Assembly: GCA_009746045.1 (NCBI GenBank)
Contig: RPFO01000213.1
Location: forward strand, 7,874,478-7,938,477
Direction: 5' to 3'
DNA: 64,000 bases
Origin: Mesostigma viride
Lineage: Eukaryota > Streptophyta > Mesostigmatophyceae > Mesostigmatales > Mesostigmataceae
Positions 43,801-53,463 of the stretch are shown piece after piece; the first letter of the stretch is position 1, and every line of letters begins with the position of its first letter. Below the pieces are notes generated by a model. The model was not told the DNA's origin. It saw only the letters and a list, made by a program, of their open reading frames with translations, and did not search any database. Position numbers and translations under genes: made by a program.

Positions 43801-46800
43801 GCTTCCATGCATGCCAAGTCATGGTCAGCTGAAAGCATCATCCCATGCTCAACCGGCCAGCCACAGCCATCAACCCCCCAGCCAAGTCAAGCGACCCTCG
43901 CCATATACCGTCCGACCTACACTCGCCTTGGCAATTGGACCCCTCGCCCTGGGAAGTCCCCTGCTCAGAGTCCACCCTTCCAACCCCCCCATCATCCCCC
44001 CGTGTCTGCAGACCACCCACCTCCCCGTCAATTCTCATCACTAAAAATAATAGTATCAATAATATCATTGATAGTAATATCATTACTACTTATGAAAATC
44101 CCTAGCTTCGCAACGGCGAGCAATCGTCCAGTCATGGTTCCACTGATGGCTGTCTCGCTCGGCGGCCTCTCCAAATCACGGCCGTATCCGTACCCCAAGG
44201 TTCCAGTCATGGCGGTTCAGGGTCTAGGGTTTATGCCCACCTGTAGCAACCATCAGGTAAAAAGACATGCCTAATCATCAGCACTCATGTCCCCCCCGCC
44301 CCTCCACCCCGCCTGCAAAACTCCTTGTACATTATCTAGCCAGCGTACTATTAAATTGTACTATAAATATATAGTTACCCCATCCTATTTTAAAACCAGC
44401 CACCCCATCCTAATATACATCCAGCCAACTCATCCTACTCTACACCCACCGACGCCATCGTCTTCAATACCCAGCCACCGCCCCACCGCACCTGCACCGC
44501 CTTGTCCCTCTCCTTTAGCGGCCGCTTGTCACACCCGGAGAGTTGCGAGAAGAGCATGACGGGGTCGCCGCGCGCCAGCTTGAGCCCTTCTACAAACTCG
44601 ACCGCTTCTGCTTGCAGCCGCTCCATGCGCTGCTTCTTCGCCCACACCTGCCGCCGCGCCTTCTTGACCTCCCCGTCCGTCTTCCTGGTCGCGGTGGCGG
44701 ATGCCAGCTCCTGAAGGGCCAGCCGTGACCGCCGCAGGTCCGCTCCCTCTTCCAAGGGCGCCTCATAACGATGACCTCCGCTGCCGCCACGGTGGCCGCT
44801 GCCATGGGCATCAACGGAGCTGCGAGTGCTGTGGTGGGCATTGGCGCTGTTAGCACTGTTATGGGAATCAACGCCGTTGTGAACACTGTCACCCGCAGCT
44901 GTGCCCGCAGCACGCCGCTGCCCACCCAGGTCATGCCCCCCCGCTGGCTTACCGGGATGCGGCTGCTGCTGCAGGAGGTGCGTGGGGGGCAGAACCCCAC
45001 GCGCCGGGGCATTGGCGCCTGTGCCATGACCACTAGGATGTTCTGTGCCGTGACTGCCATTGCCCAGCACACGAGAAAGGCCCCCATGACCGCCCCGACT
45101 GGCACCCATGACATCACCGCCATGTCCGTCCATGCTGGCACCCCCCCCTCCGGCGACCATACTGCTACCAGCAGCAGTCCTGTGCAGGCCACTCCCGTGA
45201 TCCCACGACTGGTCCTGCGCACCCACCATCGCCACCCCGTCGTGCCCGCTCTCCCCACTCTCCTCCTCATCGAGCCCATGCCCATGCTCCCACAGTTGCA
45301 GTTCCCGTGACGGCTGATGGCTGCCATCGGAACCGTCCAGCGTGCTGCCCAAGTCCCACTCGGCATCCGCCCATAGGTCCGACCCCTCCTCCCCCCCTCC
45401 CCCGTGAGCCCCTCCATTCCCACCCCCTGGCCATCCCCCTCCGGCCCGAACGCAAACGACATGGGCGAGCTGACCGATAGAGCCGACCCGGGGGGGACCG
45501 CCTCGTACAAGTCATGCAAGCCCGCCAAGGGATGCAACGAGTGCGACGAGTGCATGGAGGCAGCAGCGTGGTGTGAAGAAGTTGGGTCATGCAAGGAGGA
45601 GGACGCGTGGGTGGAAGAGGAAGGGAGTGCGACCGGGCGGGGGTGGCGCAGCGGCTCCCAACCAGGGTGCACCGCATCCAGGCCATCATGACCACCACCC
45701 TGGCTATGGGGGTCACCGTGCGAAGCGGCAGGGTGACCACCCTGGCTGTCGACTGACTCATCCAGCAGAAACGACTCGGCAGCAATGGCCGCGTCGGCGT
45801 CCCACGCATGCAACTCGACCTCTTCCAAGAGCACGTGCTTACCTTCCCCCGTTAGCGCGTCATGTTTTTTTGTGGCATTCACTTCCACAGTGTTGTCCTC
45901 TCGCACTGTATCGTGCTTGTCCTCTTCCACTCTGGCGTGCTCGATAGCAGCACGCTCCTCCATAGAGGAATCTTTCGCCAAACTGGCTCGGTGATCCCCT
46001 CGAACCGCAACCTCGCCCGTCTCCGCGGCTCGCTCGTGCTCTTCACCCATACTCATCGCTTGCTTCATGCTAGCGTGATCCTCGATCGTTGCTCGCCACT
46101 CCCTACTTGCCTCTCCCTCCACCATGTCATGCCCGCCCCTATTGGTAGCAACACGTCCCTCCATGACGGCTTGCCACTCCTTGGAAGCATGCCCGTGAAG
46201 AGCGACATTCCCCTCTGTGGTCGCATGCCCCTTTGCACTGTCACGCCCTTCGATCCAGCCGTGCACATCCACCTCTGCGACACCAGCCCTTCCCGAGGCC
46301 CAATGCCCACACATGCCAGGCGATGATGGCTGCGACGAGGGGCGGCTGGCAGGGATCCCTGGGAGCGGGTACGGAGCATAGTCATCTGGCTGGTCGTCGG
46401 GCGCTAATTCTGGCTCCGTCCCAGCCACCTCTTCCCCCCCCCCGATCCTGTCCTCCCGAGTGCTTCCCGGCTGGAAGCCAGCATGATCCCATTTGGCTCC
46501 TGTGACGTTGCCGGTTCCAGGCAATGTGCCACCTCCAGCAAATGCGTGGGCTGTGAACACGCCCGCACGACTGGTAGATTGCGATAGACTGTTGGGGACT
46601 CGGCTAGCAGGAAACAGGGGAGCAGGCAATTGCCCTGCCGGCTGCCATCCAGCCACGGGTGGGATAGAAGGCGAGGCACCAGCCTCATTAAAGGCTGCTG
46701 CCGGAGCCGGGCCCCCAGATTTACCCCCCTCGTTGTGCGTGACCGTTGGCGCAGCCTCCCCGGCGGTATCCTCATCATTGCCGTCCAGGGAATCTTTGTC

Positions 46801-47352
46801 AATGTCGGCAATCTCTGCGGAGAGGCTTACGCTAGGGTGGCTGCCTTGGACGTCTATTGCAACGAGAGAGGGCAAGCTTCTGCCATCTTTTTCTTGTGTA
46901 ATCGTTGCGAATTTGTCTCCGAATGCGGAGGGTTGGAACCCAGGAACCGACGATGTCGGGGCCTGGAGGGAAGGAGAGAGCGAGGCTGGCACAAAGTAAG
47001 CAACCTTGACTTTTTGAGAGTGCGTGGATTTCCAGGTCTTGAAATTGGGTGGATTGCAATTGTCGTCATCATGGACGTAGCCACTTAGAATTTGAAAGCG
47101 GTCCCCGCAGCAAGCCAGGTCTTGTGGCCATTCGTCTTGACTGGCCATAATTATCTCGACTGACATGGAAGAGGATGGAGTTAGCATCCCTTGGTGCGGT
47201 CTGACGCAGTACTTCTTCGGCTTGGTCGTCTGAATTTTGAAAAGTATGCTCTGCGACTCGCTGCGATTGTGAAGCACGACATTGGTGGTTGTCTCCTTGT
47301 GCAGCTCCAACAGAAATTTGAAAGTAGAAGGAATTACTTCCAGCTCCGCCAT
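37846..47352 (-). CDS. MSP domain - pseudokinase - HECT N-lobe fusion protein, about 2,750 residues
   Basis: Two exons, 47352-44492 and 43228-37846, with a phase-0 intron (GTGCGG donor, CAG acceptor). Residues about 1-110 form an MSP/VAP fold (LHNRSESQSILFKIQTT, KKYCVRPHQGML), the module that in VAP27 proteins binds FFAT motifs at the ER. A long disordered His/Ser/Gly/Glu region and a basic coiled coil (KKARRQVWAKKQRMERLQ) follow. Around residue 1,745 is a kinase-like domain in which the catalytic loop reads HGVPHGGLHLGNVLL and DFG is DYG, so the catalytic Asp is missing: a pseudokinase, with an insertion of roughly 110 residues. From about residue 2,290 comes a HECT N-lobe (SPELGLFETS, FTALGRLLAYAMVEGG, VTDANKADVVCAAIRSHLV, AIRGGF), but the C-lobe with the ubiquitin-accepting Cys is absent. 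Frame breaks at 45391-45397, at about 42474-42478 and at 37986-37992 are all at C/G runs; one extra base at each gives one frame. Confidence 0.7.
43229..44491 (-). other. Intron of the MSP-HECT gene
   Basis: 1.26 kb, GT-AG. It contains a short tandem motif (CCAGCCACCCCATCCTA type, three copies near 44380-44440) and AT-rich dyads near 44041-44085. Frames inside have no coding character. Confidence 0.6.
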
Positions 47353-47826
47353 TTGTCCGCATCCGCAACCAAATTGGCTCTGTCTTGTAATTTGCGAGCT
47401 GCGAAAAAACTATAGAACCGAGCTCATGCCCGCCATATATTTGGTGGTGATTAGTAACTGCAAGTAACCTTACCGTCCTTACGTGTCGCAGAAACAAATT
47501 GCGGGTGTTTGAGAGTGACGACTGACGCCACGACGGCAAGGGCAACGGGAAAAAAAAACTGGGCAACGCCTCGCCGTTAACTTTGGTACTGTAGCTAACG
47601 ACCCCCTCATAACGGCCATAGGGCTCCGTACGCCCGGGAGGAAGCTCGATTCCTCACAAGAACTCGTGGATGATGACACTTCTTAGTTTCTGGCCGGCGT
47701 GGGACAACCAACTAAACTGAATTCTGAGTTGTAACGCTGTACGGCTGTAGCTTGCGATTTCGCTGCGGGAATCGGGGTAACAAGGACAATAATTAGTGGC
47801 ACACACAGCAGGGATTAACTTATGGC
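47353..47826. other. Upstream region of the MSP-HECT gene
   Basis: Short spacer likely to hold the promoter. I see no TATA box I would defend and no gene on the other strand. Confidence 0.4.
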
Positions 47827-48110
47827 TATATTTGGAATAAACGTACACCTATTTACCTGGAAATTAGTGGCACACACATGTTTCCGTTTGGCTTCCGTGG
47901 TCTAGTAAGGCTCCGTTTTAGCCACTGACATCTTGATACCCTAGGCTTAGCGGGGATTAACTACTGGTTATATTTGGAATAAACGTACACCTATTTACCT
48001 GGTGAAAATTAGTGGCACACACACGTTTCGATTAACGATTCGATTAACCATTGGATTAACGATTGGAATAAACGTACACCTATTTATCTGGAAAAATTAG
48101 TGGCACACAA
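47827..48110 (+). repeat. Three copies of a dispersed motif, also found in the 1.35-kb hAT element
   Basis: GGAATAAACGTACACCTATT followed by TACCTGG and AATTAGTGGCACACAC occurs at 47836, 47977 and 48064. A related copy (GGAAATAAACGTACACCTAT) is at 36090 inside the hAT element. Nature unknown; possibly the end of another small element. Confidence 0.75.
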
Positions 48111-48335
48111 ATGCACTCTGCAGGACGCGCACCAGCCGCGGCCGGCGCGGCGCCGCCGTCCCGGACGGCCGTTGGGTCAATGTCCTCGCCCAGGCGGGCC
48201 GGGCTGGGCCGGGCCGGGCCGCGGAGTCCATGCGGCCCTTCAGAGAGTCACCATTCAAAAAGCCCGCGCTGAAGAGTTGAAACTAACCCTTAGTCGATTA
48301 GTAGTTGTCGGTCATGCAGTAGTGCTTACCAGCTG

Positions 48336-48708
48336 CAATTGTCCGCAATGAGGACCTGTACCAGCCGGGCATGCCATATATCACCAGCACCATTAAGCAG
48401 CGACGCTTGCAGCTAGTAGGGCACCTAGCTCGCACCAACCAGGTAGACACCTCACGTGGCCCCCCCGCAGGACTGCAACCAGCTCAGCCTGGCCGGCACC
48501 TCCTGACGTGGGCCGGGCCCAGTGATGTTAGACGCCGCAAGGTCCGCACCTTCAAAGAACAGCTAGTAGAGGACATGGGGGGCCTAGGCCTCTCCGTCGG
48601 TGATTTGGAAGAAGAAGATGATGGACAAGGCCAAGTGGGCCCAGGTCATAGAGGACGACGAGCCCCCCCCTGTGGGGAATGAGCGCCCGCGTGTGCAAAC
48701 CCGTGGGC
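48336..48708 (+). pseudogene. LINE ORF2 C-terminal fragment
   Basis: TIKQRRLQLVGHLARTNQ and then [16 protein letters not shown] resemble the end of non-LTR ORF2 proteins. After a frame change [14 protein letters not shown] follows. It runs directly into the CATC microsatellite. Confidence 0.7.
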
Positions 48709-50606
48709 ATCCATCCATCCATCCATCCATCCATCCATCCATCCATCCATCCATCCATCCATCCATCCATCCATCCATCCATCCATCCATCCATCCATCC
48801 ATCCATCCATCCATCCATCCATCCATCCATCCATCCATCCATCCATCCATCCATCCATCCATCCATCCATCCATCCATCCATCCATCCATCCATCCATCC
48901 ATCCATCCATCCATCCATCCATCCATCCATCCATCCATCCATCCATCCATCCATCCATCCATCCATCCATCCATCCATCCATCCATCCATCCATCCATCC
49001 ATCCATCCATCCATCCATCCATCCATCCATCCATCCATCCATCCATCCATCCATCCATCCATCCATCCATCCATCCATCCATCCATCCATCCATCCATCC
49101 ATCCATCCATCCATCCATCCATCCATCCATCCATCCATCCATCCATCCATCCATCCATCCATCCATCCATCCATCCATCCATCCATCCATCCATCCATCC
49201 ATCCATCCATCCATCCATCCATCCATCCATCCATCCATCCATCCATCCATCCATCCATCCATCCATCCATCCATCCATCCATCCATCCATCCATCCATCC
49301 ATCCATCCATCCATCCATCCATCCATCCATCCATCCATCCATCCATCCATCCATCCATCCATCCATCCATCCATCCATCCATCCATCCATCCATCCATCC
49401 ATCCATCCATCCATCCATCCATCCATCCATCCATCCATCCATCCATCCATCCATCCATCCATCCATCCATCCATCCATCCATCCATCCATCCATCCATCC
49501 ATCCATCCATCCATCCATCCATCCATCCATCCATCCATCCATCCATCCATCCATCCATCCATCCATCCATCCATCCATCCATCCATCCATCCATCCATCC
49601 ATCCATCCATCCATCCATCCATCCATCCATCCATCCATCCATCCATCCATCCATCCATCCATCCATCCATCCGGCATCCATCCATCCATCCATCCATCCA
49701 TCCATCCATCCATCCATCCATCCATCCATCCATCCATCCATCCATCCATCCATCCATCCATCCATCCATCCATCCATCCATCCATCCATCCATCCATCCA
49801 TCCATCCATCCATCCATCCATCCATCCATCCATCCATCCATCCATCCATCCATCCATCCATCCATCCATCCATCCATCCATCCATCCATCCATCCATCCA
49901 TCCATCCATCCATCCATCCATCCATCCATCCATCCATCCATCCATCCATCCATCCATCCATCCATCCATCCATCCATCCATCCATCCATCCATCCATCCA
50001 TCCATCCATCCATCCATCCATCCATCCATCCATCCATCCATCCATCCATCCATCCATCCATCCATCCATCCATCCATCCATCCATCCATCCATCCATCCA
50101 TCCATCCATCCATCCATCCATCCATCCATCCATCCATCCATCCATCCATCCATCCATCCATCCATCCATCCATCCATCCATCCATCCATCCATCCATCCA
50201 TCCATCCATCCATCCATCCATCCATCCATCCATCCATCCATCCATCCATCCATCCATCCATCCATCCATCCATCCATCCATCCATCCATCCATCCATCCA
50301 TCCATCCATCCATCCATCCATCCATCCATCCATCCATCCATCCATCCATCCATCCATCCATCCATCCATCCATCCATCCATCCATCCATCCATCCATCCA
50401 TCCATCCATCCATCCATCCATCCATCCATCCATCCATCCATCCATCCATCCATCCATCCATCCATCCATCCATCCATCCATCCATCCATCCATCCATCCA
50501 TCCATCCATCCATCCATCCATCCATCCATCCATCCATCCATCCATCCATCCATCCATCCATCCATCCATCCATCCATCCATCCATCCATCCATCCATCCA
50601 TCCATC
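48709..50606 (+). repeat. (CATC)n microsatellite, about 1.9 kb
   Basis: About 474 nearly perfect CATC units with one visible interruption (CCGGCATCC at 49671-49680). Four-base units keep every frame open on both strands, giving false ORFs of more than 600 codons (PSIH and WMDG repeats). It is bounded on the left by LINE ORF2 sequence and on the right by the LINE 3' end. Confidence 0.98.
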
Positions 50607-50678
50607 GGGGTTAATGCTCCGTGACTCCCCACCGACCGGGAGCACGAGTTTAATTAATTAATTAATTAATTAATTACC
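50604..50678 (+). mobile_element. LINE 3' terminus with hairpin and (TTAA)n tail
   Basis: GGGGTTAATGCTCCGTGACT, CCCC, then CGGGAGCACGAGT and a TTAA tail of about seven units. TGCTCCG and CGGGAGCA can pair as a stem, a usual recognition feature of LINE 3' ends. The same module recurs at 51634-51705. Confidence 0.65.
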
Positions 50679-50779
50679 AGCTGCCCCCCACGTCCGCGGC
50701 TGCTTTAGCTAGACAGGACGGAGGTTCCATTGAAACCGTGATCGCTTCAAACTGCATGCTGGGGAGCATGCTCCCCGAC

Positions 50780-50975
50780 ATGTCAGCATGCACCGGCGAC
50801 GATGTGGACTGTCACCCGCATCGGCCTTGCCTGGGCCAGGCTCTGCTTGCACTAGCTCAACACTACCTACAAGCACTCGAAGGACCTCATGGGCGAGGAC
50901 CGCAAGCGATTGCTCTTCAAGGTCATGGTCCTCACGGTGCTCACCTACTGCACAGAGCCATGGACTCTAACGGAG
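50780..50975 (+). pseudogene. LINE reverse-transcriptase fragment, frame-shifted
   Basis: Across frames one reads DDVD, RIGLAWA, GEDRKRLLFKVMVLTVLTYC and EPWTL, matching 29760-30077 in order. Stops and shifts break it. Confidence 0.7.
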
Positions 50976-51259
50976 AAGCTGATCACCCGGCCGGGATGAA
51001 CGCGGCACAGTTAATTAACAGGATCATTAATTGCTCCGACAGGTCCCGGCTGAAAGTAGGGTTTTCCAGTCACACCATAGTAGGTCATTAGAGTCTTTGT
51101 AGTTTGTGAAGTGAGACAACTATGCCTGGACGCATGGCGATCCAACGCCGTGGAAGGACTAGGGTAGTTGTCTGAGAGGAAAGACGCGAAGGCCGCGGGA
51201 GCCGCGTGGCTATCGCTAGGTAGACCTTCATGGAGGGAGACAGAGGGTAACAAGAAAGG

Positions 51260-51632
51260 TGTTGCGGCCCGACCCTTGGAACGGGCGCAACAATGGAATA
51301 AATTATGTAATTTGGCTTGTTGTCATAGTCCGTAGGACTTTGGGACTCATTTCGGGTCTTAATTTGGGAATTGTCCCTTGGTCGGGACTTTTGTATGGAT
51401 CGAATTATGATAGTTTGTGTGATTCGGACTAGTTATTTTGGACCTAGGTTGATGTATGCGATCTTCTAGGGGCCGGTGCAGTCGCGCCGCGCTGCGTACT
51501 TTATAGCTGGTTGAGATATTGTACATACTCATGCGTGGATTCTGTAGCCTGGCGAGGGTCGATGTCGACCCGAGGATCTTGTGGGGACAGCATGCTTCGG
51601 AGATAGATTAGACCGGTAGGAATGTGTGCACC
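51260..51632 (+). repeat. Diverged LTR related to the Ty3 element
   Basis: Starts TGTTGCGGCCCG after AAGAAAGG and shares GGTGCAGTCGCGCCGCGCTG and CGAGGGTCGATGTCG with the 573-bp LTR, in the same order and at similar spacing. The right end is lost where the small LINE terminus begins. No internal region is attached: a solo or truncated LTR of an older relative. Confidence 0.65.
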
Positions 51633-51633
51633 C

Positions 51634-51705
51634 ATCCATCCATTCATCGGGGTTAATGCTCCGTGACTCCCCAACGGGAGCACGAGTCTAATTAATTAAT
51701 TAATT
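51634..51705 (+). mobile_element. Short 5'-truncated LINE copy (3' end only)
   Basis: A few CATC units, GGGGTTAATGCTCCGTGACT, CGGGAGCACGAGT and a TTAA tail: the same module as 50604-50678 but with a minimal CATC tract. It shows that the CATC tract, the hairpin and the TTAA tail are parts of one element end. Confidence 0.7.
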
Positions 51706-52039
51706 AGTGCTTCGGAATTCTCTGGAAGTTCGATCGGCGCCCCTTGCCAGCTTGGTGGCAGACCTAGATGAAATTGGTCCGAGGACGAGAGTCTCGTCCT
51801 CTTGGTTTGATGCCATGTTAAGTGCGATGAAGCCTACACATTGAACCTGGGGCAACTATCCACTCGTAACTGGTCTTGCTAGCCATTATAAATGTATATT
51901 AATTAGCTTGGCATCAAGCCGCGGTGCCAGATCTATCTCACGACCCCAGTCGTGAAGTGCAATCTGCATTAGGCCACCTTGATTCTTCCTAATACCGGCA
52001 CAGTTGATCTTTCGCTACGTAGCTCAGGTTTCAGATAGG

Positions 52040-52040
<1 letters not shown>
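51706..52040. other. Spacer, no gene seen
   Basis: No coding frame. It contains a perfect dyad GAGGACGAGAGTCTCGTCCTC at about 51781-51801. Confidence 0.5.
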
Positions 52041-52043
<3 letters not shown>

Positions 52044-52079
<36 letters not shown>

Positions 52080-52278
52080 GCACTCACACACACATACACA
52101 CACACACATACCACCACCACCACTACCAACACAGACAAACAAAAACTAAGAAGGAAAAGAGGGAATGAATACACACATACACGAAGGGGCTAAAAGAATA
52201 AGTAAGGAGTATACATTACAAAGGGAAAAAGAAAAAAGGAAAAGAAAGAAAGAAAAAGAAAAGAAAATGTAAATGGTA
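52044..52278 (+). repeat. (CA)n microsatellite and purine-rich tract
   Basis: CA repeats at 52044-52077 and 52084-52108, then an A/G-rich stretch with AAAG and AAGAAA to about 52270. Simple sequence only. Confidence 0.9.
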
Positions 52279-52334
52279 ATCATACGAACAATAATAAATA
52301 TTTAAAGACAAAGTAAAGAGTAATAATAATAACT

Positions 52335-52640
52335 TTGTATAAGCTAGGGTATGCCAGTTGCATTACGGATGAGATTAGGCAGCGTAGGATAGCACTGATT
52401 TGCAGGACATCTTGCTCGCACAAGTCAGGTAGACACCGACCTCGGTCTGCAAGGCCGGCCCCAGCGCGGCTTGGCCAGCCAGGGCGGCATATCCTGATCG
52501 ACCTGGCCTGGCCCAAGGACAAACCCAGACGGGTTGGTAGACCTGGACATCATGAACTATACCTGTAGATCAGTTGGCTGGCCGACCTAGTGGTCCCAGC
52601 CCAGTTTGAACACCGCATTTCCTCCCTCTCTTTCGCTCTC
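52335..52640 (+). pseudogene. Degenerate LINE ORF2 C-terminal fragment
   Basis: ITDEIRQRRIALICRTSC and later RHILIDLAWPKDKPRR parallel 48371-48500 (TIKQRRLQLVGHLART, RHLLTWAGP). Broken and truncated. Confidence 0.55.
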
Positions 52641-53463
52641 AATTGGTCTGAGTTATGTCACTCGATGCTTGCACGCAAGGTTTCACATCAATGAAAAGGC
52701 AGGTCGCACTTGATTGAAGTCATCTGAGCACTTATTTATTCGACACATGCTCCAGCCAGAAAACACAATTCAAATAGAGACATCTTAGAAGCTCGGGTGC
52801 ATCACGTCCCCAAAAGAGTAGTTGGGTTGGGCTCAAAACAATGTCCGCCTGCAAAATCGCCACACAATTTTGCACTTCACCACCATGCTTCATTTGCTCT
52901 TGCGCCAAGCCACCTTTCCCCCCTGGGCTGCAAGCAGACTCCACTAATCCATGGTCCAGCAAGCAACACCTGAAAGCCATCACGTAAATGCTATACACGT
53001 GCCTGACAAAAATCTATACGTTAGCAAAATATGCATTTATCTCACCCGGTAACATGGTCAAGTTGTAAAAACAAGGTGACCATGTTATCGGGTGAGATGA
53101 ATGCATATTGCTAACATCACGACGGTGATCACAGGCAAGCCGGCGTGGTATAGTGCAGGTTTCTCACGTGAAACGTCAACCGCACTGACCTCCAGCTGAT
53201 GCATGGCAGCATCTTCTGCCACCGTGCCGTGCCGAATTCCAACACACTGTCAACCCAAGAAGAATGGCCTCATTACCAAGCATGCTTGGCATCCTAACAC
53301 AAACACAGCACGATGAGCACTCTGCATCGCATCGGTAACCCTGATTGCCCCTTTGGGTGTCACTCACCGATAAAAAAAGGCAGAAGCCCAGCCTTTTGGA
53401 GCAATCAAGCACACACAATAAGTACATACAACACCCAGACTGTCATGCATCCAAGTTGATAGC
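52641..53463. other. 3' flank of the protease gene
   Basis: Contains GAATAAATAA on the minus strand (52732-52741), a candidate poly(A) signal about 720 nt past the stop, and a long hairpin at 53020-53115. A minus frame at 52732-52998 is unrecognised and probably 3' UTR. Confidence 0.45.
53020..53115. repeat. Long hairpin, arms of about 40 bp, loop about 16
   Basis: 53020-53060 (GTTAGCAAAATATGCATTTA...) pairs with 53077-53115 (...GAATGCATATTGCTAAC) with a few mismatches; the inner arms are CTCACCCGGTAACATGGTCA and TGACCATGTTATCGGGTGAG. It may be a snap-back MITE or a stable 3' UTR hairpin. Confidence 0.8.

Noticed and set aside
44590-45390. Extension of the MSP ORF in its own frame to 44590
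   Set aside because: After the C7 run at 45391 that frame becomes Arg/Trp/Met-rich and implausible; the neighbouring frame carries the coiled coil and meets the splice donor in phase.
48552-50661. ORFs of 650-700 codons reading WMDG or PSIH repeats
   Set aside because: Pure (CATC)n microsatellite, open in all frames on both strands.
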